From Lampris incognitus (Eukaryota; Chordata; Actinopteri; Lampriformes; Lampridae): a DNA stretch of 64,000 bases. The translations under genes were made by a program, and so were the position numbers. Within the stretch, counting starts at the first letter, position 1, and each line of letters starts with the position of its first letter. Positions 11,396-22,683 of this stretch are shown in pieces. The stretch covers positions 37,507,706-37,571,705 of the forward strand of contig NC_079223.1 of assembly GCF_029633865.1 (NCBI RefSeq), read 5' to 3'. The notes beneath the pieces are model-generated. The model was not told the DNA's origin. It saw nothing but the letters and a program-made list of their open reading frames with translations, and searched no databases.

Positions 11396-11956
11396 CTTCC
11401 GATTGTTACCCGGATTGTTGGACTGGTTGGGAAAGTCGTAGGTTAATTTTTACAATGGGTAGATGGATGGATGTATAGAAAGATGCTGAGGATGAAGAAT
11501 TGATTTGTTCAATAACATGTTTCTGTTGTATTTGCTATTTAAAGAGGAACAGCATCCTCCAGTATCAGCTACGCTCTGCCCCTTTCTTATCTTTGAAAAA
11601 TGCCCAAAATCGAAAATTGTAGGGGCTTTGTTTGTGCAAAAAAAAAAGGAGATTGGTTGTTTGGAGTCAGATGTTCTCGCTGTTCAGCCAGGGTAAAAAC
11701 AGTTGGTTTTGCCTGTGTGGCCTGTAACTTATTTAGGTGTTCATCTACTCTTTAAATTTTGGGGGGGGGGGTGTCATTTTGTCCTATTTAAATTCTAATT
11801 TACTTTTTAGGCATTACGTTGTGATCAGACACATTTCATCAAAGAAGATATTGACATTTGCCAGAGTAATCGCATTTCAGCAAATAATTTGGGTACACAA
11901 TTCATCCACTTGCCTGAAATACTTATTGTTTTTTTTAATTCTTTTTGACCAATCAG
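11396..11956. other. arfgef3 intron
   Basis: It contains an ATGG run near 11459-11474, an A-run near 11640 and a G-run near 11760. A pyrimidine tract and acceptor ending AATCAG precede the next exon. Confidence 0.45.
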
Positions 11957-12058
11957 GTGAAAAAGATTTTATATGAGGAAGATGAGGGCAGTTCTGACTC
12001 CTCACAGCCTGGCTCTGCTTCCTCTGAGGATGAGGATATATTTGAAGAGACGGCCCAG
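11957..12058 (+). CDS. arfgef3: arfgef3 coding exon, acidic segment
   Basis: A 102-bp exon (34 codons, phase 0 at both ends) between acceptor TTTTTGACCAATCAG and donor GTAGTA. It encodes VKKILYEEDEGSSDSSQPGS and then SSEDEDIFEETAQ, a very acidic Ser-rich linker that matches ARFGEF3. The intron immediately downstream opens with a CA microsatellite (12064-12092), only a few bases after the donor. Confidence 0.9.
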
Positions 12059-12063
12059 GTAGT

Positions 12064-12065
12064 AG

Positions 12066-12092
<27 letters not shown>
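12064..12092. repeat. (CA)n next to a splice donor
   Basis: About 14 CA units begin within six bases of the GTAGTA donor of the preceding exon and are followed by a TA-rich stretch. Confidence 0.9.
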
Positions 12093-12098
<6 letters not shown>

Positions 12099-12509
12099 TA
12101 TATATACAGACCCACACACTGATATAATATAGAGTCTGGTGATTCACTGTGCCAAATGCAGAGGGTAAGTAAAGGAGGATGACAACCAGTGAATTAAGCT
12201 AGATGGGGCTGAATGGAGTAATTCAGTAATTGAAAGAAGAGCAGTTTCAGTGGCACGCCAACTCTTAAACACAGACTGATTTGGATGGAGTAGCTTATTC
12301 TGGTTACTATTACACTTTATTTCAGCATTTTTACTTTGTCAATACACACACACCTATATATTTTACCATTTGTTATTTTAAGATTATGTTAAATCATTAT
12401 CATTGTTTTGTCGTAGCATTTTAAATATCATCTTTTTCCTTTTGTCTCCCCCCCTTCATCTCTCACTTCTCCCTCACTTGTTCTCTTCACATTCCACCCT
12501 GCCCCCCAG

Positions 12510-12895
12510 GTGAGCCCTCCACGGGGCAGGGACAAACGTCAGCCGTGGCGAGCGCCAATTCCCTCCCTGAGCGTCCAGCCGCTGGGCAGCGCCGACTGGG
12601 CCTGGCTGGTCAAACGCCTCCACAAGCTGTGCATGGACCTCTGCAGCAGTTACATCCAGATGCATCTGGACTTGGAGAGCACACTGGAGGAGACGCCGCT
12701 GCTCAGAGGAGGCACGGTCAGAGGCGATCACGTCTTCTTCCTCCCGCTGTTCCCCTCTGAAACATCCACCCCGACCTCGGCGGGGGGGCTGTCGGGCAAA
12801 GGGACGCCCTCGGAGGAAGGCAGCGTCAGGTGTCAGGGAGCAGAGACAACCACGGCGTCCCCGGGAGACACGCCCACACCCAGCCCTGGATTCAG
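12510..12895 (+). CDS. arfgef3: arfgef3 coding exon
   Basis: A 386-bp exon starting VSPPRGRDKRQPWRAPIPSL and continuing with DWAWLVKRLHKLCMDLCSSY and IQMHLDLESTLEETPLLRGG, which is diagnostic for ARFGEF3. It then runs into a low-complexity Ser/Thr/Gly-rich stretch (SGKGTPSEEG) and ends with AG of a split codon before donor GTTAGA. The acceptor is CTGCCCCCCAG. The conserved WLVKRLHKLC helix marks the folded part; the tail is likely disordered. Confidence 0.9.
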
Positions 12896-13396
12896 GTTAG
12901 ATTTAAACCACACGGCACTGCAGTCATGCCCACATTATGTTCAGAGGAACTATAACCTCTCAGAAGCATGATATGACGTAAATATCAGCTGGGTTTGCTG
13001 AATGGTGGTGTTGGAACAAAATCAGTGATGGGTGTGAATGTGTTGTGGATGTGCAGCATTTCTATTTAATTTTTTTTCTCCTTTTCTTTGATTTTTGTTG
13101 TTATCTTCAGCACTTACAAATTGATGTCAGGATTCATGTGCACTTATACATTGAATCTTAAATAAAAAAAATTTAACAAAGCAGATCTATGGCAAAGATC
13201 TTTACAAAGCCACAAGACACAAATTTGTGTAAATACACATTTTATTAACCTGGGGTTTTTTTTTGCTTGTTGCTAAAACACTAAAAACATTAATCCAAAC
13301 ACAAAAGCGAGGCTACTGCATAAAAGACATATATAAAACCTGTTTATCTGGGTAATCTCTTGCTCATTTAATTAGGCATTTTTCTTATTTGTGTAG
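12896..13396. other. arfgef3 intron
   Basis: AT-rich intron with T-runs near 13068 and 13255. No mobile element is recognised. Confidence 0.6.
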
Positions 13397-13877
13397 TTGC
13401 ACAGGCAGTGTGCCTCACCATACCCAAACTGGAGGCGAGAGGAGAGAGTCTGGTGGAGGAGGCTCTGGGAGTCCTGCTGGGGTCGGAGGGTGCGCGTTTC
13501 CGGGGAGGAGAAAGGAATGGTGGGAAAGTGCCGGGAGCAAATTGTACACCATGGCAGCAGACAAAACCATCAGCAAACTGATGATGGAGTACAAGAGGAG
13601 GAAACACCAGCAACAGCAGCCACAGCAAAGTCATGTCAACCTCTTCATGAAGGAGCAGGGAAGGATGGGAGGAAGCAGTGGAGGAGAAAGAAGAGGCTCT
13701 GCAGAGCCCCAGAAACCCCCCCAGAGACCCCAGCAGCTGGTGGACCAGCAGGGCCCAGCTCTGAGGCACTCTGTTAGCGCGGGCCCAGAGGTTCTGAGGC
13801 AGGAGAAGAGGCCGAGATCAGGGTCCACCATCAGCTCTCACAGCATCTCCCTGAGAGACTCTGAGGCTCAGATACAG
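13397..13877 (+). CDS. arfgef3: arfgef3 coding exon
   Basis: A 481-bp exon that takes one base to finish the preceding codon and ends phase 0 at EAQIQ before donor GTAGGG. The conserved pieces are KEWWESAGSKLYTMAADKTI, SKLMMEYKRRKHQQQQPQQS and RPRSGSTISSHSISLRDSEA, all typical of the ARFGEF3 C-terminal region. Its first 45 or so residues (Gly/Arg-rich) have no clear family counterpart. The acceptor ATTTGTGTAG is chosen because it keeps phase; the CACAG a few bases later would break it. A CAG-rich stretch codes for a short polyGln. Confidence 0.88.
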
Positions 13878-13976
13878 GTAGGGGAGATGTGTGCGTGAGG
13901 GTGTCCATGTGTGTGTTTGACATGGGAAGTAGCGTATAGATAGCCTGTCGTCTGAAAGATAATGTTTACTTAATGG

Positions 13977-14055
<79 letters not shown>

Positions 14056-14138
14056 TTGTGTGTGTGTGTATTTGTGTGTGTATTTGTGTGTGTATTTGTG
14101 TGTGTGTTATGGTTGGTGGCAAGTCAAAAAGCAAAATC
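13878..14138. other. arfgef3 intron start with long (TG)n
   Basis: A TG microsatellite runs from about 13979 to 14106 with TATT interruptions near its 3' end. Confidence 0.8.
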
Positions 14139-15017
14139 ATGCATCTGGGTAGAGTAGCGGTCTATTCCGTTGCCTACCAACACGGGGATCGCCAGTTCAA
14201 ATCCCCGTGTTACCTCCGGCTTGGTCGGGCGTCCCTACAGACACAATTGACCTTTCACAAAGTACCGCCCCAGAACGGTGCTTGTCCAGTGCTACCTAAG
14301 CAACGGTCCGTCAAGCTTTCAAACACACAACAAAATGCTGAAACGGTGTGCCTATAGGATCTGCAAATCGGATACTAGATATCTGAAAAGTTTGGAGGGG
14401 GTGTAATTTTCTTTCCCTTCCCGAAACCCAGAACGCAAGAAGCGCAATGTTGGCAATAGATTTCTCAGTATAGCAGACCCCATGACTAGCTTAATCCATC
14501 CAAAATCAACAAAAATACCTGTCTGCTCCAAGCTAAGCTTGCTACTAGCTATTATTGATAGCTAATACAGCTAACGTATTATTACTGTTGCTTTTACCCA
14601 CATAATGCGCTGATTTTCTCCTTCATGTTTTGGTGTTTTCCGGCTACTTCCTGGATAGTTCTGAAATGCTTGATGGGCAATAACTAAGGGGGGCAGGACT
14701 TTGCAATTGCCCGTGTCTGTGGGTGGGAAGCTGGATGTGGGTATGTGTCCTGGTCGCTGCACTAGTGCCTCCTCTGGTCGGTCAGGGCGCCTGTTCAGGG
14801 GCAGAGGGGGAACTGGGGGGAATAGCGTGATCCTCCCAGGCGCTATGTCCCCCCTGGCGAAACTCCTCACTTGTCAGGTGAAACAAGCGGCTGGCAACTC
14901 CACATGTATCGGAGGAGGCATGTGGTAGTCGGCAGAGGAGGTGGAGCAGCAACCAGGGCAGCTCGGAAGAGTGAGGTAATTGGCCAAGTACAACTGGGGA
15001 GAAAAAGGGGGGGGGAT
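14139..15017 (+). repeat. SINE family A, split by an insertion
   Basis: The head (14139-14250) with B box GTTCAAATCCC and the body and tail (14704-15017) together make one SINE copy in + orientation. The block ACAATTG(G)CC that is continuous in other copies is duplicated on either side of 14251-14703. Confidence 0.8.
14251..14703. mobile_element. DNA transposon fragment with a broken THAP domain, inserted in a SINE
   Basis: It is flanked by CAATTGAC / CAATTGCC, an 8-bp repeat with one mismatch expected from the SINE consensus. The ends show an imperfect inverted match, CAAAGTACCGCCCC at 14257 against CAAAGTCCTGCCCC read inward from 14703. From ATG 14335 the + strand encodes MLKRCAYRICKSDTRYLKSL (a C-x4-C start) and, after one frameshift, VIFFPFPKPRTQEAQCW. 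Together these resemble the N-terminal half of a THAP zinc finger as found in P-element, Kolobok or ISL2EU type transposases. No catalytic domain is present, so this is a non-autonomous or eroded copy. The superfamily is not resolved. Confidence 0.6.
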
Positions 15018-16456
15018 CCGAATCACTTTACACAGGGTTTACAGAGCGCTCAGAACAGAGAGTGGCAGCTTGTTGTATACACCGGACATAATAGTATCTA
15101 TCTCCATGTCTCATTATGTGTAACAGTCTGAAACGACTAAACATCTATTTTCATTTACTTGATTCAGTGCCAAAACCATTTTCATTTGGAAAGGCATATT
15201 TTGTAGAAGATCAGACATTTATTATCTCTGTGATTACTTTATTTATTATGTTTGCACTCATATAGGAAATATACAGCCTGTATCCACAGGATGGCATGAG
15301 TATAGGCTGCTAGATGGTGTAGTAGGAAGCCTGGGGCTATATGGTAATGAGATATGATGCATACATACTTATAAAGTGCATTCCCTCAATGTGTTCTGTG
15401 AAAGAGAAAACAGACTAGAAACCAAAACCATTCTTTATTCTGCAGGGAATATATGCATCATCCATGCTGAGTAAAGTATAGTTAAGTATAGTTTTGCAGT
15501 CTAGTCTAGCGGCACCAGAGTAACTTTGAATTTTGGCAATGACTTTTACATCAGGTGTCACAACCAAAGGGCTTTTTTTTCCCTTCTTCTTCTTCATAGT
15601 GTAGCAAAAAGATATGTGCACTTACTTACAAACTGTAGCTTAAAATACAAGCTATGCTCACCAACAAGGCAAATTGCTATACTTAAGCAATCCCTGTAGA
15701 TTTTCAGATTTCATTCCCACTGGCAGACAAAAAGCATGGCAATTGCCTCACTCCCCCATAGCCGTTGCACAATGCTATCCAAATGAATTTAATAACAGAT
15801 ATTAAAGCAAAAACGTTACCTGGTGTCATGTTAATGCACAAATACCCAAGCGTACAGCCACCGGATAAAAAACAACGGACTACATAGTAGATTTAACCAG
15901 GTAAAAGATGTCTGAAATGTTTAACCTACCAGACAAAATCCATCCTTTTCTCTTCAAGGCGGTCAATCACACAGTCGTACACCTCGTCTTTAGCCCTGGT
16001 AACCCCGGTATTGGGCCTGGTGGCGAGCTTCTCCTGAAAACTCCTGGCTTTGACAACAAATGTGCCACCAAATCCACTCCTTCTCATCCCTCTGCCATGA
16101 GTTTAGATAAATTTCCACAAAACGAGCAGAAGCTAGTGTTAAAACTGTTGTCTTAGCTGGGCGAGGTCACCCGTCCTCAACTGGATTGTGAACTGAACTG
16201 ACAAGAACTTGTTTGGTTTAGGCACTGCAGCAAATGTTAATGTCAGGTAAGGCCTTTTAGCTTTCCCCGCTGTGTACAACACCCGCCCAACCAAGCTGAT
16301 TGATTAAAAATGTGTCAGTCTGAACTAAAAATTCCCTTTCCCCCTCCCTGCAAAGTTTAATTGCAGATAGAAGCAGTTGTGTTACCGAAGGCCCTGATGG
16401 TGGAGTACAGATTTCAGTTTCACCAAGAAATATTCCAGAGAAAATGTGATTGGAGG
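15018..16456. other. arfgef3 intron with unassigned coding-like remnants
   Basis: On the minus strand, 16156-15908 and 15621-15415 give short coding-like stretches (for example AKDEVYDCVIDRLEEKRMDF and TPDVKVIAKIQSYSGAARLD) interrupted by stops. They look like eroded transposon protein, but I do not recognise the family. Confidence 0.3.
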
Positions 16457-16858
16457 GCGTCTGGGTAGCGTAGCGGTCTATTCCGTTGCCTACCAACACG
16501 GGGCTCGCCGGTTCGAATCCCCGTGTTACCTCTGGCTTGGTCGGGCGTCTCTACAGACACAACTGGCCGTGTCTGCGGTTGGGGTTGGGAAGCCGAATGT
16601 GGGTATGTGTCCTGGTCGCTGCACTGTTTGGGGGGGGGGGGGGGGGAATAGCATGATCCTTTCACGCGCTACGTCCCCCTGGCAAACCTCCTCGCTGTCA
16701 GATGAAAAGAAGCAGCTGGCGACTCCACATGTATCGGAGGAGGCATGTGGTAGTCTGCAGCCGTCCCCGGATTGGCAGAGGGGGTGGAGCAGCAACCGGG
16801 ATGGCTCGGTAGAGTGGGGTAATTGGCCGGGTACAAATGGGGAGAAAAAGGGGGGAAA
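16457..16858 (+). repeat. SINE family A, full length
   Basis: It has the clearest tRNA-like head of the family: TAGCGTAGCGG (A box) and GGTTCGAATCC (perfect B box), 40 or so bases apart. A G-run at about 16627-16645 lies in the body. The tail GGGGAGAAAAAGGGG is followed by an A/G-rich stretch. Confidence 0.88.
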
Positions 16859-17232
16859 AAACAGAAAGAAAGAAAATTATTGATTATCCATTAAAAAAAC
16901 AATAAAGTGAAAGAAACTAAAATGATATAATTTTATGAATAATAATAGAATGATAAAATCAGAACATTACAGTTGTGAACAACAAAAATCTCAGAGACTG
17001 TTCGCATCGCTGGCCCTGACAGCCAATCACTGCATCACTGGTGTTTGTGTTGCCAATACATCAGAAAGCACAGGTGTGTATGTCAATTCAAACATGTAAT
17101 GTAAGTGGCAAAAAGCACCGAGACACCTCTCAGTATCTGCACATTCACGTGCTGGTGTATTCAACCATGTGCTTATAATCCTCCCTCTTCTTACAACCCT
17201 ACCCCCCCCCCCCTGTGTCCCATTCCAACCAG
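16859..17232. other. arfgef3 last intron, 3' end
   Basis: No element is seen. A C-run near 17201-17213 and the acceptor CATTCCAACCAG precede the last exon. Confidence 0.6.
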
Positions 17233-17424
17233 GCGTGGACCAACATGGTCCTGAATCTGCTCAATCAGGTCCTCCTCCTCTCCGACTCCTGCTTCCTGGC
17301 GCTCCAGCCGGCGCTCTACCCCAGTCTCAGCCAGCTGTCCTGTCACGTGACTGACGCCCGCGTCCGGCAGGCACTCCGGGAGTGGTTGGGCCGCGTCGGC
17401 AGGCTCTACGACATCATCATGTGA
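17233..17424 (+). CDS. arfgef3: arfgef3 terminal coding exon with stop codon
   Basis: A 192-bp exon, phase 0, encoding AWTNMVLNLLNQVLLLSDSC, then LSCHVTDARVRQALREWLGR and VGRLYDIIM followed by TGA (17422-17424). The ending VGR-YDII is the C terminus of ARFGEF3 as I know it. All seven visible exons together code for about 560 residues with consistent phases, except for the junction between the first two. The gene therefore looks functional at its 3' end. Confidence 0.92.
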   Translation, partial: AWTNMVLNLLNQVLLLSDSCFLALQPALYPSLSQLSCHVTDARVRQALREWLGRVGRLYDIIM

Positions 17425-19450
17425 CACCACTGCAACGGGCTGATGAAGGTCCTCATTGGTCATCGAGGAATGGAAACAAACGCTGTTTGAGTAGACTTTG
17501 TGACATCACAAAGGGACAGTAGTGTGACCCATTTATCCAAATGGCAGAGAGGGATGGGAGTGGCTAAAGAGGAATTTAATTGCCAGACTTTTGTGACATT
17601 TTGAAATGATGCAGCAGATTTATTGGTTCATTTAGTCATTCGTTCACTCTCTGTAAGTGCTTAATCCAAAGTCACAGGGGGCTGGAGCCTGTCCCGGCAG
17701 CCATTGGGAGGAATGTAGGAAGATTGATTGTTAAAGAAGGAAATTTGCTTATTAAAGTAGAACCGATAGGCAGACAAGGACGCCATCATGTGAGTTCAAG
17801 ATGGTTAAAAATTGTTGTGTTTCGAGTAAAATTAAGTGTATGCAGAGAAGGATAAGATTGGTTGTGGATGTGCCATGTCTGCATGTTATTCCTGGATGGT
17901 ATTTATCTATACAAATATACATACGTGCATACAAACATACATCCAAAAAAGAGGCCATGTTTGTACACCTACTAATACCAATGGGCACAGACACTTAATA
18001 GATCCACATCTAAACGGCCTGTGTGCTATGACCAGATGAATGCCAAATGAATTTAATATGTCACCATGGAGGAAGATAGACTTTTCTTGATCTGCTTTCA
18101 TGTTATAACAAGCTTTACTCTTTTTGTACATTTAGTATCGTACATGAATAGACTTACCAGTGTAACTGGGGTGTCCGTATAAAAAGCTAGCTTGGATGTG
18201 GGCTTGTCATAGCAAATCCCATCACTGTATATAACTTCAGTAGCGGGATAGAAGTAGAGGGTTTTGGACCTGTCACAGGTAGAGATGTTTGAGATGCTGG
18301 AGCAACTATGAAGGAGGGATTTTCCCTCACAGGCAAGACTACATGTGCCGCTGCACCGCTTCATGGCCATGTTGCTTGTTTACTTCCAAATCAGAGTTTC
18401 GGCGATGATTTGTGATTTGTTGGTTGTCATAGTCAGTCCGTGCTCCACACAACATGAAACATGGGCTGGAAATTTGTTCTCCAGTATTTCCTAGCAAAAA
18501 CCCACCTCTACCTAATGAAAGCCGGTGTTCATGTAATGCATCACACCAACCTGCTTCAGGTCTGGCCAACTTTATGCCACACATCCAGGAGCTATAGTAT
18601 GTGCAGGTTGGCTGAGGCCCATCAGAATAACGGTACTCTTTTAGGCCAAGCGTTTAGCATGTTAACCATGAAATGTGTGTAGAGGCTGAACGGGCTGAAA
18701 ACACGTGCGCCCATCGAAAACATTTCCTGCACAAAAGAGCAGAAAATTACATCTTTCCCCTGTGACTGACATGTATTGAGCTATAAATGTGAATGTGATT
18801 TCTTTAAGTTGTGGCATTTTCTCTCCTAGGCAAGAAGGCGAGATCCTTATGCTGTGGCTCTGGCTCGCACACCTCCTTGTTGGTCACTTGTAATTTTGTG
18901 ATCTAGAAAATGACGCTTTTTTTTCCCCGTATGCCAAAAATTTACATGCATATCATAACTAAAATGTATTGGCCCTTTATTTCTGTAGCTTGAAGCCAGC
19001 TTTGGCCACAGACTAGGCATTATCTTTGAAAAGGGAAGTATAATGGAAAGCTGTTTTAAGACTTTGGGTCAGTGCTGGATTTCAGTTTGATTATACTTTG
19101 TAGTTTGTCTCCACTATGCTTTTATTTCTATTCAGCTGCAAAAACTATTCACCCTTATTAACTCGGTCACTTTTTAGTTAAATGTCTCTCACGCTTCGTC
19201 TTTCTGTTAGTCCAAGCTGAAATGGAAGCTGTGGGTATTGTACCAAAATGAAATAATGTCTTTTTGTTTTGTTTTTGTTTTTTTGCTTAAATACCATGTA
19301 TGTAATTTCTTGTGAACCTGTTATGAAGTTTAAATGTTATTTATGCTGTTTCTGTACTGTTGGTGTATATTTATTTATGTAATTGCTTTACCATTCAATA
19401 TATTTAATGTGTATCTTACTGGGCTTTTATCATTTGAATTGTATTTTCTG
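17425..19450 (+). other. Probable 3' UTR or 3' flank of arfgef3
   Basis: AT-rich sequence with UTR-like character, especially 18760-19450 (many TGTA, TTTATTTA and ATTTA stretches). No clear AATAAA is found at its end, so the polyadenylation site is not placed. A minus-strand coding-like remnant interrupts it at 18098-18584. Confidence 0.4.
18098..18584 (-). pseudogene. Unrecognised coding-like remnant, antisense
   Basis: Two overlapping minus-strand frames give peptides such as KTLYFYPATEVIYSDGICYD and SKLAFYTDTPVTLVSLFMYD. The composition looks protein-like rather than random, but I cannot name the family. A transposon-encoded protein is the likeliest source, given the similar remnant at 20671-20928 on the same strand. 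Confidence 0.35.
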
Positions 19451-21352
19451 CTTAATGAGCTGCAGAGGAATGTGTATTTATACTATCTGATACTGTGCAA
19501 CCTTAAGTGAATGCATTGCTTTTCCGTTGCCATCTTAAAGGGAAGCCTTGACATTTTACATATTTATCGTTTATTTTCTCATCACCAGACGGTGAACATC
19601 TTCCAGGGTAAGAGCTTTTTTTTCTTTTTTTTTAAAAATGCTGTCAGGGGAAGGGTTTCATTCCCACTCCCCTGCCCTGCCCAATGCCAAATATACATGC
19701 ATGCACTTGTGGTACTGCAAGATTTTTTGAAGGAAAGTGCCAGATGTTGAAAGATGATCACGCAGTGGGGAGGACAGGCTTTCCATTGGCACCATGACAA
19801 TCTCAAAGAGGCAAATCACTAGCTTTATCTAGCAATGACAGCAAACCCAGTACAGCCCAAGTAGGGCCTCAGTGGGAAGGGGTGCGCGCCATCTGCTCCG
19901 CTGTTAAACACTTGGAATCCGGTTTGTGCATCGTGCCACATGTTGGCACAACTTTTCTCTCTCAGTCGGGCAGATGGTTGATGGATAGATAACACGAGTC
20001 ACGCTTCCTGCCACCGTATCATGTAAATCCAGAACTTTTACCAGTGTGTCTGATATTTTTATTCAAGTTTAAATACAAGGGATCTTGAGTAGATTTTTTT
20101 TCCTTTAATTGGCAAATACATGGTTCTGTATTTCTGGATCCCACACACATCAATTGGCATCATAGCTACATCCCTTGTGTGCCTTTTAAAGGCATCTTTT
20201 GGTTCGTCAGTAGGAGTGACCACATTGTAGGACTTTGCTTCCTGTTTTCGTTTGCTTTTCAGATTTAAAACTTTTATTTTGTGGACGCTATATGGCCTGC
20301 AGAAATTATAATCTTAGCCTTTTCAACACTGATGCTGGTGGTTAAGTATGGTGTTTTTGTTTGTGAAAGCTAGAAACTGGCTAAGTCAATTAGCCAAGGA
20401 GCACTGATGCTACAAACAATGTAAACATTTTTAGGCCTTTGCATGCCGTTTCTTGCTGGATCAACAGGTCTAACCTGGTAATGAGGTTGTTGGTCCTCAT
20501 TTTAGTGTTTAATACAGTGATATTCACACATGTGTCGGTTTTGTGAGAGCCTGGCAGCCACATTGGACAAGCAACTGGTGGTTTGCTGTGAAGTGCAGCA
20601 CATTTTGTGATCTTGGAGCAACCCAGATGTTGCAGCCCATTAAGACAACCTCCTTGTGAAATGGTACATTTTAACAAACTAAAACAAAAAAAAAACCTAC
20701 TTGGTGTAATTTCTTAACAGATTCTTTGCAAGCAGTCCCATCAAGGTAGTCTTCATGGTATTCTTGACTATGATGCACGTCTGCAACCCTGTCACCGAAC
20801 CGCACAAGAAGTACTTTAAAAGATGACAGTAATTGTACCCTGAGCTGCTCTGGCGGGATGGCTTTAAAGTTTGGGTGTTGCGAAAGAAACCACAGAATAC
20901 AGCATAAAGGCAGAGGACCATTTAACAACGCTATGTTTGAATGCTGAGCGTGGAAAAAACAGGCACACCCATTAAGGAAAGGGGAAAAGAGGGAAAGGGG
21001 CTAAAATTAACCATTTCACCAATGAAAATGAGATCAAAATCGATGGTCAGCTGACAGCATTGTTGGAGAGACGGGCTCCCACGCTCTTGGTTACCAACCA
21101 AACGACAGATGTCGCTGAACCAAATTATCAAACAGTAATAACTTCAAAGAACGAAATAGTGAGACCAAGGTATAATGGGTCAACTAGGAATATGTTTACT
21201 TTGGTAACCGGCAAACACATACAGGGCATGATCTTACTCTTCGCTGGCCTAGAGTGTTCAGACTTCCTTACTAAGTAACCCTGTGCTCCGCCTAGTGGTT
21301 GAACTAGAATATAACACAAACTAATCAATCAGCCATGATAATTGCCTTGTCA
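19451..21352. other. Intergenic, with eroded minus-strand transposon-like protein segments
   Basis: The minus strand at 20928-20671 encodes HPNFKAIPPEQLRVQLLSSF and a DVHHSQEYHEDYLDGTACKE stretch, followed in another frame by MWLPGSHKTDTCVNITVLNT (20677-20390). This suggests one decayed gene or transposon running from about 21130 to 18100. The family is not recognised. Confidence 0.35.
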
Positions 21353-21508
21353 ATACTGTAGCGAATTCGGGGGACAACGCAACCAGAGGAACTGCCGCGG
21401 CCGGGAAGCGAACCCGCATCGCAGGAGACATCGCTAACCGCTCGACTAAAGGGTCAGATCCGCGAGCCAGCGGCCAGCGTGTCTACTTATCCATGCACGT
21501 TACAATAC
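21353..21508 (-). mobile_element. Solo LTR of the tRNA-like small LTR element, with TSD
   Basis: The 148-bp repeat at 21357-21504 reads, on the minus strand, TGTAACGTGCATGGATAAG to CCGAATTCGCTACA and matches both LTRs of the element at 39390-39820. It is flanked by ATAC on both sides (21353-21356 and 21505-21508). The minus strand holds TAGTCGAGCGGTTAGCG (A-box and D-arm-like) and GGTTCGCTTCC (B-box-like, 21404-21414). A lone LTR is the usual product of LTR-LTR recombination. Confidence 0.75.
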
Positions 21509-22608
21509 ATTTCTAGCATGGCACCTAAGGATTCAAGACTTGAATATTTGGTACAGCGTAAAAAGCAAAAAAAAAAAATTCTGGAAAAACTCAAAGGAAG
21601 CTATATGTGACTACTGTGAGCTTCCTGTTTTCAAAAAGGAGATATGTCTGTTTTTGAAAGCTTAAATGGACTTGGTTGAATGAAAGAAAAATAAAAGTAA
21701 GTTTGAATTTCACTTCTATGCATGCCATAGGCTACGGTATATTCAGAAGATGTGGTCAACTGAGGTAAATACGCCACATAATGGCAGTTGAAACACTTTC
21801 CTGGTTCATTGGAAATGGGCGAACTTGGCTGAAAACTCTCAGCGCAGTCTGATTTAGACTGTTGTGAATTTATGGAAAGAAAGAAAAACCCTCAGCAACA
21901 GCCTGTTGGCATTCGACGAGAGCTTAACGAGGACACGGCGTTTCCTGGTTCACTCGTTTGCGATTAACCGGATGAACGCTAAACTGACCTCCATTCGTGA
22001 TGCTGTGCGTTTTATGAGAGATAATGAATGAAAGAACGAGGGAACGGAAGGAAGGTAGTGAGACCACGAGGCTCACGCCACCGGCTGGGCTGCAATGACA
22101 CCACGGATGAAATCTGGGTGAGGACGGGCATCTGGGGCTCCTGGGAGTTGCTGTGTATTTATCTATTACTGTAGCTGCTGAGAGCATATCCCGTTCACCC
22201 CCCCCCCCCCCCCATTCACGAACCACTGCAGCACCGCCTATTTTAGGACCCGTCTCGCCCCGCTACCTCATCCTGTCCTGTCGCCCTCCTCGCTGTCTCG
22301 CCGTCCCAGCCTCATAGCCCGGCCCCTGACCCAGGCCCACCCCGATTTGTCCTCATTCCTTTCGATTTGATGATAAGTGGGCCGTGGACAGATGTTGTAG
22401 CCCATCACTGTGATCAACAGCTGAAAAGGGGAGGATTTATTCGATGTTAAGTCCATGACAGCGTTTCTCGTAAAAAAAAAAAAGAGAAAAAGAAAAAAGT
22501 GTCGACTAAAGCCACGTTAAAGTGTCAATGGTGAATAGTTGGAGGGAAGAGGGGCGGTCCTCTCTCTGCCATGTTCTCTGCCTGACATCCGTTTAGCATT
22601 GTATAATG
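21509..22608. other. Intergenic
   Basis: No gene is recognised. It contains a C-run near 22199-22213 and an A-run near 22471. Confidence 0.4.
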
Positions 22609-22683
22609 CTGGAATTAATGGAGTCCCTTTCTTATTTAAATACAATTTGTATTTAAATAAGTAAGGGACTCCATTAATTCCAG
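22609..22683. repeat. Near-perfect 75-bp palindrome (37-bp arms, 1-nt centre)
   Basis: CTGGAATTAATGGAGTCCCT on the left is mirrored by the reverse complement on the right, continuing through CTTATTTAAATACAA to a single central T. There is only one mismatch in 37 pairs. No transposon ends or coding content are recognised. Confidence 0.9.
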
